From Streptomyces sp. 11x1 (GTDB taxonomy: Bacteria; Actinomycetota; Actinomycetes; Streptomycetales; Streptomycetaceae), in the NCBI RefSeq assembly GCF_032598905.1, contig NZ_CP122458.1:8147001-8211000 (forward strand): a stretch of DNA of 64,000 nt, written 5' to 3'. The translations under genes and the position numbers were made by a program. The notes beneath the pieces were generated by a model. That model was not told the DNA's origin. It worked only from the letters and a program-made list of their open reading frames with translations, and did not search any database. This document shows, one piece after another, positions 59,544 through 64,000 of the stretch. Every line of letters starts with the position of its first letter. The stretch's first letter is position 1.

Positions 59544-60950
59544 TCAGCCCGGCGGGAGCGCCCCGCACAACGCCTCCACCGCCGCCGAGTACGCGTGCTC
59601 CGGCGGCGTCGCGTACCCCACCACCAGCCCGTCCGGGGCATCCCCCTTCGCCGCGGGATGCCGGAACCCCGCCAGTCCGTCCAGGGCCACCCCCTGCCAG
59701 GCCGCCGCCTTCACCACCGACCGCTCCGTACCGGGCGGCAGCCGCAGTACCGCGTGCAGCCCGGCGGCGATCCCGGTGACCTCGATGTGCGGCGCGTGCG
59801 CGGCCAGGGCCGCCACCAGCCGGTCCCGACGCCCCCGGTACCGCTGCCGCATACGCCGCACATGCCGGTCGTACGCCCCGGACGTCACGAAGTCCGCCAG
59901 GGCCAGCTGGTCCGGCACGCTCGCCCACGCCTCCCGCTCTCCCTTGGCCTCCACCACGGCGTCCACGAAACGTTCCGGCAGGACCATCCACCCCAGCCGC
60001 AGCGCGGGCGACAGACTCTTGCTGACCGAGCCGATGAGGACGACCCGGTCGGGATCCAGGCCCTGCACAGCCCCGACGGGCTTGCGGTCGTAGCGGAACT
60101 CCCCGTCGTAGTCGTCCTCCAGAACCACCCCGCCACGCGCGCGTGCCCAGTCCACGACGGCGGCCCGCCGCTCGGGATGCAGCGGCCCGCCGGTGGGGAA
60201 CTGGTGCGCGGGCGTGAGCAGCACCGCTCTCTCCCGGTCGAGCCCGTCCACCTGGGCACCGTTCTCGTCGAGCGGCAGCGGAACGGTCCGTACGGACGCC
60301 GCCGCCAGCAACTCGCGATGGAAGCCCAGCCCGTACGACTCCACCGCCAGCGGCCCCCGCAGCACCCGGCCGTGGAACAGCAGCCGCAACGCGTGCGCGA
60401 AACCGGAGCAGACCACGATGCGCGAGGGCTCGGTCCGCACGCCCCGCGCGCGTGCCAGATACTCGGCGAGCGCCTCCCGCAGCTCGACCCGGCCCGCCGG
60501 ATCGCCCGGCCCGAACGCCTCGTTGGGCGCCCGTGTCAACGCCCTGCGGTACGACGCCGCCCAGGCGAGGCGCGGGAACGCCGACGCGTCCGGCGTGCCC
60601 TGCCGCAGATCGTGCAGCGGCCCACGCGCGCGGGGCGCCTTCCGGGGCACGCGTGGGGCGCCCAGGGGTTCCACTCGTTGCGCGACCCGCGTCCCCGACC
60701 CCTGCCGGGCGGTCAGCCAGCCCTCCGCGACCAGTTCCGCGTACGCGTCGGCGACCGTGTTGCGGGCGACCCCCAGGTCCGCCGCGAGCGAGCGGTACGG
60801 CGGCAGCCGGGTCCCGGGCGCCAGCCGACCCCCACGCACAGCCTCCCGCAGAGCCCGGATCAACGCCGCCCGCCGGCCGCCCCCACCGGACAGTTCGAGA
60901 TGTAGATCGGCCCCGAACAGCTCCGCCGAATTGACCCATGAATCCACCAT
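59544..60950 (-). CDS. MocR/PdxR-type GntR regulator with aminotransferase domain
   Basis: A 468-aa regulator. The N-terminal winged helix (about 20-95) has AALIRALREAVRGGRLAPGT, SLAADLGVARNTVADAYAEL and GWLTARQGSGTRVA. The class I aminotransferase-like domain has RGGVVLEDDYDGEFRYDRKP and VLIGSVSKSLSPALRLGWMV with the PLP-binding lysine. MocR proteins sense PLP or an amino compound and often control the divergent gene, here an AhpD-like protein. The ATG at 60950 leaves 47 nt before the divergent start. Confidence 0.92.
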   Translation of the reverse strand: MVDSWVNSAELFGADLHLELSGGGGRRAALIRALREAVRGGRLAPGTRLPPYRSLAADLGVARNTVADAYAELVAEGWLTARQGSGTRVAQRVEPLGAPRVPRKAPRARGPLHDLRQGTPDASAFPRLAWAASYRRALTRAPNEAFGPGDPAGRVELREALAEYLARARGVRTEPSRIVVCSGFAHALRLLFHGRVLRGPLAVESYGLGFHRELLAAASVRTVPLPLDENGAQVDGLDRERAVLLTPAHQFPTGGPLHPERRAAVVDWARARGGVVLEDDYDGEFRYDRKPVGAVQGLDPDRVVLIGSVSKSLSPALRLGWMVLPERFVDAVVEAKGEREAWASVPDQLALADFVTSGAYDRHVRRMRQRYRGRRDRLVAALAAHAPHIEVTGIAAGLHAVLRLPPGTERSVVKAAAWQGVALDGLAGFRHPAAKGDAPDGLVVGYATPPEHAYSAAVEALCGALPPG

Positions 60951-60997
60951 GGAATTGCACCCTATGACAGGTCTTTCCGCCCCATAGATTCATGGTC
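60951..60997. promoter_or_regulatory. Short divergent promoter/operator between the MocR and AhpD-like genes
   Basis: CTATG (60962-60966) and CATAG (60983-60987) form an inverted repeat. TAGATT (60985-60990) ends 8 nt before the ATG at 60998 and could be its -10; ATGACA (60964-60969) resembles a -35 but the spacing is only 15 nt. A MocR dimer bound here would cover both promoters. Confidence 0.5.
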
Positions 60998-61510
60998 ATG
61001 ACGACGAACACGACGAACACGACGGCGAAGAACACGACGGCGACGGACGTGACGGCGGGCGCCGCGCCCCGGCTCGACTACGCGAAGTCGGCCAGGAACG
61101 CCTTCCGCGCCCTCATCGGCTTCGACGCGGCGGCCCGCGAGGGCGTCGACCCGGCCCTGGTCGAACTGATCCAGATCCGCGCCTCCCACCTCAACCACTG
61201 CGCCTACTGCCTCCACCTGCACACCAACGACGCCCGCAAGGCCGGCGAGAGCGAGGACCGGCTGCACATGATCCCGGTCTGGCGCGAGGCCCGGCACTTC
61301 TTCACCGCCCGCGAACAGGCCGCCCTCGCCCTCACCGAAGCGGTCACCCTCGTCGCCGACGGCGGTGTCCCCGACGCCGTCTACGCCGAAGCCGCCACCC
61401 ACTTCGACGACACCGAACTGGCTCACGTCCTCGCCCTGATCCTCACCATCAACACGTGGAACCGCATCGCCCTCGCCACCGCCAAACAAGCCGGCACGGA
61501 CAACCGTTAG
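60998..61510 (+). CDS. Carboxymuconolactone decarboxylase/AhpD-like protein
   Basis: A 170-aa protein. After a Thr/Asn-rich N-terminus of about 20 residues the core reads LDYAKSARNAFRALIGFDAA, LVELIQIRASHLNHCAYCLH, with the CxxC redox pair and following His of AhpD-like proteins, and LHTNDARKAGESEDRLHMIP. It is probably a small alkylhydroperoxidase-type thiol enzyme. ATG at 60998 fits the TAGATT leaderless promoter; an in-frame ATG at 60992 would add two residues. Divergent from the MocR regulator, which probably controls it. Confidence 0.9.
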   Translation: MTTNTTNTTAKNTTATDVTAGAAPRLDYAKSARNAFRALIGFDAAAREGVDPALVELIQIRASHLNHCAYCLHLHTNDARKAGESEDRLHMIPVWREARHFFTAREQAALALTEAVTLVADGGVPDAVYAEAATHFDDTELAHVLALILTINTWNRIALATAKQAGTDNR

Positions 61511-61550
61511 CCCTCAAGCCCTCAAGCCCTCAAGCCCTCAAGCCCTCAAG
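61511..61550. repeat. Five tandem copies of CCCTCAAG
   Basis: Five perfect 8-bp units follow directly on the stop codon at 61508-61510, between convergent genes. A further CCC-TTCGG follows. Likely a slippage-prone microsatellite; no function evident. Confidence 0.9.
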
Positions 61551-61585
61551 CCCTTCGGCCTCCGGCTTCGGGCACCCGCCCCCGG

Positions 61586-63073
61586 CTACACCGTCATCGG
61601 ACGGTCGTACGGCCCGATCGGTGCCGGCAGGCGGTCCGCTCCGGTCAGACCACGGTCGACCGCGGCGGCCACGGCCCGCCCCTCGGCGATCGCCCACACG
61701 ATCAGGGACTGCCCACGGGCCGCGTCCCCGGCGGCGTAGACCCCGGGCACGTTCGTCGCGAAGTCCGGCCCGCGCGTGAGCGTGCCGCGCGGGTCGAGGG
61801 CCAGCCCGAGCTGGTCCACGAGCCCGTCATGACGATCCGGACCGGAGAAGCCGAGCGCGAGCAGGACGAGATCCGCGGGCAGCGTCCGCCCGGTACCCGG
61901 CCTGGTCTGCCGCCGCTCGTCCACCTCGACCAGGTGCAACGCCCGCACCCGCCCCGACCCGTCCCCGGTGAAGCGGAGCGTGGACGCCGCGAAGAGCCGC
62001 GCGTCCGCGTCCGCCGCCGGCGCGGACCGCAAGTCACGCGCCTCCTCGTGCGCCGCCGAGAGCCGGTACACCTTCGGATACGTCGGCCACGGATCGACGT
62101 CTTCGTCACGCTCCGCCTCCGGCAGCGGGTAGATGTCCAACTGGGTCACCGACGCGGCCCCTTCCCGCACCGCCGTCCCCAGACAGTCCGCACCCGTGTC
62201 GCCACCCCCGACGATCACGACATGCTTCCCGGCCGCCGACAACGGCGACACCGCCAGATCCCCCTCGCACACCCGGTCGGCCAACGGCAGATACTCCATC
62301 GCCTGGTGAACCCCGGCCAACTCCCGGCCGGGCACGTCCAGTTCCCGCCACGCCGTGGCCCCCGTCGCGATCACCACCGCGTCGTACCGGGCCCGCAGCT
62401 CCGCCGCCTCGACGTCCACCCCCACCGCGGTCGACGTCCGGAACTTCGTGCCCTCCGCCCGCATCTGCTCCAACCGCCGGTCCAGATGACGCCGCTCCAT
62501 CTTGAACGCCGGGATCCCGTACCGCAGCAGACCCCCGATCCGGTCGGCACGCTCGTACACCGCGACCGTGTGCCCGGCCCGCGTCAACTGCTGCGCCGCC
62601 GCCAGCCCCGTGGGCCCGGAGCCGACCACGGCCACCGTCTTCCCGGACAGCCGGTCGGGCGGACGCGGCGGGGTGAAACCGTCCTCCCAGGCCCGGTCCG
62701 CGATGGCCACCTCCACGTTCTTGATGGTCACCGCGGGCTGGTTGATCGCCAGCACACACCCCGCCTCACAGGGCGCGGGACACAACCGCCCCGTGAACTC
62801 GGGGAAGTTGTTCGTGGCGTGCAGCCGGTCGCTCGCCGCCCGCCAGTCCTCCCGCGACACGAGATCGTTCCACTCGGGGATCAGGTTCCCCAGCGGACAG
62901 GCGTCGTGACAGAACGGGATCCCGCAGTCCATGCAGCGGTCCGCCTGCCTGCTGATGATCGGCAGCAGGGCCCCGGGAACATACACCTCGTCCCAGTCCC
63001 GGACCCGCTCCTCCACGGGGCGACGGGGCCAGTCCTCACGTGGTGTGGTCAGAAAACCCTTGGGATCGGCCAT
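61586..63073 (-). CDS. gltD: Glutamate synthase small subunit (GltD) or GltD-like oxidoreductase
   Basis: A 495-aa flavoprotein. The N-terminal Fe-S region has CMDCGIPFCHDACPLGNLIP and CPAPCEAGCVL. The FAD motif is VAVVGSGPTGLAAAQQLTRA and the NADPH motif HVVIVGGGDTGADCLG. GVYAAGDAARGQSLIVWAIA near the C-terminus is the typical final FAD contact. It passes NADPH electrons to a partner; in canonical GOGAT that is GltB. No gltB lies beside it here, so it may be a stand-alone paralogue. ATG at 63073 with GGGAGACGG upstream. Confidence 0.92.
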   Translation of the reverse strand: MADPKGFLTTPREDWPRRPVEERVRDWDEVYVPGALLPIISRQADRCMDCGIPFCHDACPLGNLIPEWNDLVSREDWRAASDRLHATNNFPEFTGRLCPAPCEAGCVLAINQPAVTIKNVEVAIADRAWEDGFTPPRPPDRLSGKTVAVVGSGPTGLAAAQQLTRAGHTVAVYERADRIGGLLRYGIPAFKMERRHLDRRLEQMRAEGTKFRTSTAVGVDVEAAELRARYDAVVIATGATAWRELDVPGRELAGVHQAMEYLPLADRVCEGDLAVSPLSAAGKHVVIVGGGDTGADCLGTAVREGAASVTQLDIYPLPEAERDEDVDPWPTYPKVYRLSAAHEEARDLRSAPAADADARLFAASTLRFTGDGSGRVRALHLVEVDERRQTRPGTGRTLPADLVLLALGFSGPDRHDGLVDQLGLALDPRGTLTRGPDFATNVPGVYAAGDAARGQSLIVWAIAEGRAVAAAVDRGLTGADRLPAPIGPYDRPMTV

Positions 63074-63137
63074 AGCCGTCTCCCTCACGGAGAGGTACGC
63101 GTACGGGCCACGATACGACGCGCCCGCCGCCCCCGCC

Positions 63138-63617
63138 TCAGGCGAGCGCCAGCAGGTACGACAGGGCCGCGGCGCCCGCGGCGACCGCCCGCACGTGGTT
63201 CCACGTGGTCCACCGGCTCACATAGTCGCGCCAGTACGTCGCCGCCTCCGACGTGCCCGCCTCCAGCCTGGCGAGTGTCTCGTTGCGCGGCACGTTCGCC
63301 ACCATCGTGACCCCGAAGCAGCCGAACAGATACAGCGCACTGCCCAGCAGCAGTTCGACTCTGCCTCCGTCCGGCCACAGCACGAACGTCACGACGGCCA
63401 GCACGGCGCACAGCACCGCCGTACCCACGAACACGAGCATGAACGCCGGCGTCAGAGCGCTCACGTTGATCGCCTGCATCGCCGCCACGCCCTGCGCGGG
63501 CGGCAGCGACGCCAGCCCCTTCATCACGAACGTCGAGAACCCGCAGAACACGCCCGCCACGATCGCCGTCCCGAGCAGGCCCAGCACCGTCAGCACGAAG
63601 TACGGCCCATCGATCAT
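63138..63617 (-). CDS. DUF1772 (anthrone oxygenase-like) membrane protein
   Basis: A 159-aa protein with four hydrophobic helices: VLTVLGLLGTAIVAGVFCGF, AFMLVFVGTAVLCAVLAVVT, LLLGSALYLFGCFGVTMVAN and VRAVAAGAAALSYLLALA. The pattern MKGLASLPPAQGVAAMQAIN and the NVPRNETLARLE segment are typical of DUF1772. Relatives include anthrone oxygenases, but function here is not established. ATG at 63617 has GGGAG 6 nt upstream; a GTG at 63629 is an alternative. Confidence 0.88.
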   Translation of the reverse strand: MIDGPYFVLTVLGLLGTAIVAGVFCGFSTFVMKGLASLPPAQGVAAMQAINVSALTPAFMLVFVGTAVLCAVLAVVTFVLWPDGGRVELLLGSALYLFGCFGVTMVANVPRNETLARLEAGTSEAATYWRDYVSRWTTWNHVRAVAAGAAALSYLLALA

Positions 63618-63804
63618 GTCCGCTCCCACCTAGATCCCCCGAAAATCCTGCCCACCGCCCGACCTCCCCACAAGTGAACCTCCGCACAACCCCCAGCCCC
63701 ATGGCCGAGCCGCTCACCGCCTACGCGCGAGACCGACCCCGCCCTCCCGACCACGGCTCCGGGGGGGGTCCCCGCCCCGCCCCGCCCCCTCCCCTCCCCT
63801 CCCT

Positions 63805-64000
63805 TCACCCCACCCCCCGCCACCCCCGCAGCGTCGCCTCCACCGTGGCCGTGATCCGTCGGCGCGCCTCGTACCGGGGGACGCCGCTCATCAGGAGGTG
63901 GTCGTACGGCGTGTCCACATGGCGTACCGACGCGATGACCGCCGAGGTCACCGCGAACTCCGTGAGCGCGCGCCCCGCCGCGCTGCGCCCGACGCGGCCG
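63805..64000 (-). CDS. DUF2293-domain protein, C-terminal part (partial)
   Basis: An open minus-strand frame enters at the window edge and ends at TGA (63805-63807). It reads LTEFAVTSAVIASVRHVDTP, YDHLLMSGVPRYEARRRITA and TVEATLRGWRGVG, which fits the end of DUF2293 proteins (conserved HxxTxYDxLLMxGxxR-like segment). The start is beyond the window. About 185 nt of C-rich, gene-free DNA separates it from the DUF1772 gene. Confidence 0.75.
   Translation of the reverse strand, partial: GRVGRSAAGRALTEFAVTSAVIASVRHVDTPYDHLLMSGVPRYEARRRITATVEATLRGWRGVG

Noticed and set aside
63618..63804. Coding sequence between the DUF1772 and DUF2293 genes
   Set aside because: C-rich runs and Gly/Arg low-complexity translations only; nothing supportable.

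Overview
The window is high-GC Streptomyces chromosome. The evidence is very high G/C at third codon positions, frequent GTG/TTG starts, TAT and lipoprotein exports, and DUF397, SAV2177-type and SPW_0924-type genes. It also carries a conserved Streptomyces core block: pyruvate kinase, ANTAR regulator, liv transporter, polA, rpsA, coaE. There are no rRNA genes, CRISPR arrays or intact transposons. One tRNA-Leu(CAA) is present.

Layout. 0-9.4 kb: a PLP decarboxylase (with a rare TTA codon) coupled to a lysine/diamine N-hydroxylase, an SGNH hydrolase, a TAT-exported 5'-nucleotidase, a SIMPL protein, pyk, and a frameshifted HTH-LAGLIDADG gene beside tRNA-Leu. 9.6-16.1 kb: an ANTAR response regulator convergent with a livK-livH-livM-livG-livF operon that has a strong hairpin after livK. 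16.4-28.5 kb: small exported proteins, a hotdog thioesterase, a YdeP/FdhF-like molybdoenzyme, polA, a DUF4184 protein, an exported lytic transglycosylase with a structured leader, and a 44-aa SPW_0924-type gene with a DUF3068 protein. 28.5-41 kb: hrpB, two methyltransferases, rpsA with a clear vegetative promoter, a PAC2 protein, coaE, TPR, DUF6343, acyltransferase, DoxX, an S4 RNA-binding protein, a UDGb-type uracil-DNA glycosylase and prolyl aminopeptidase.

41-49.3 kb is the most unusual part. After a LamG/NlpC-like exported protein come two decayed genes (GntR-FCD and SDR). Next is a leaderless gene for a conserved 243-aa protein of unknown function, followed at once by a non-coding, terminator-bounded region of about 350 nt. 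Inside it, hand folding finds a long irregular hairpin. Its head has a perfect T-arm, a 7-bp acceptor-like stem closed by a 6-nt loop, and a canonical D-arm, in circularly permuted order. This matches the tRNA-mimic head of bacterial Y RNAs (YrlA type), but no Ro60/TROVE gene is visible. The protein plus RNA pair is the best candidate for an undescribed system. An FUSC transporter and an amidohydrolase with an apparent frameshift follow.

49-64 kb: an ABC exporter, a whiJ-like regulatory trio (HATPase protein, XRE regulator, DUF397) with palindromic operators, a SAV2177-type methyltransferase, a protein phosphatase, a PEP synthase/rifampin-phosphotransferase-like protein coupled to a membrane protein, a MocR regulator divergent from an AhpD-like protein, a stand-alone GltD, DUF1772, and the end of a DUF2293 gene.

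Many genes here (pyk, coaE, the UDG gene, pip, the unknown 243-aa gene, the amidohydrolase, the AhpD-like gene) have a TANNNT hexamer ending 7-8 nt before the start codon and little or no Shine-Dalgarno sequence, as expected for leaderless mRNAs. All homology calls are from motif recognition by eye; no database search was run.
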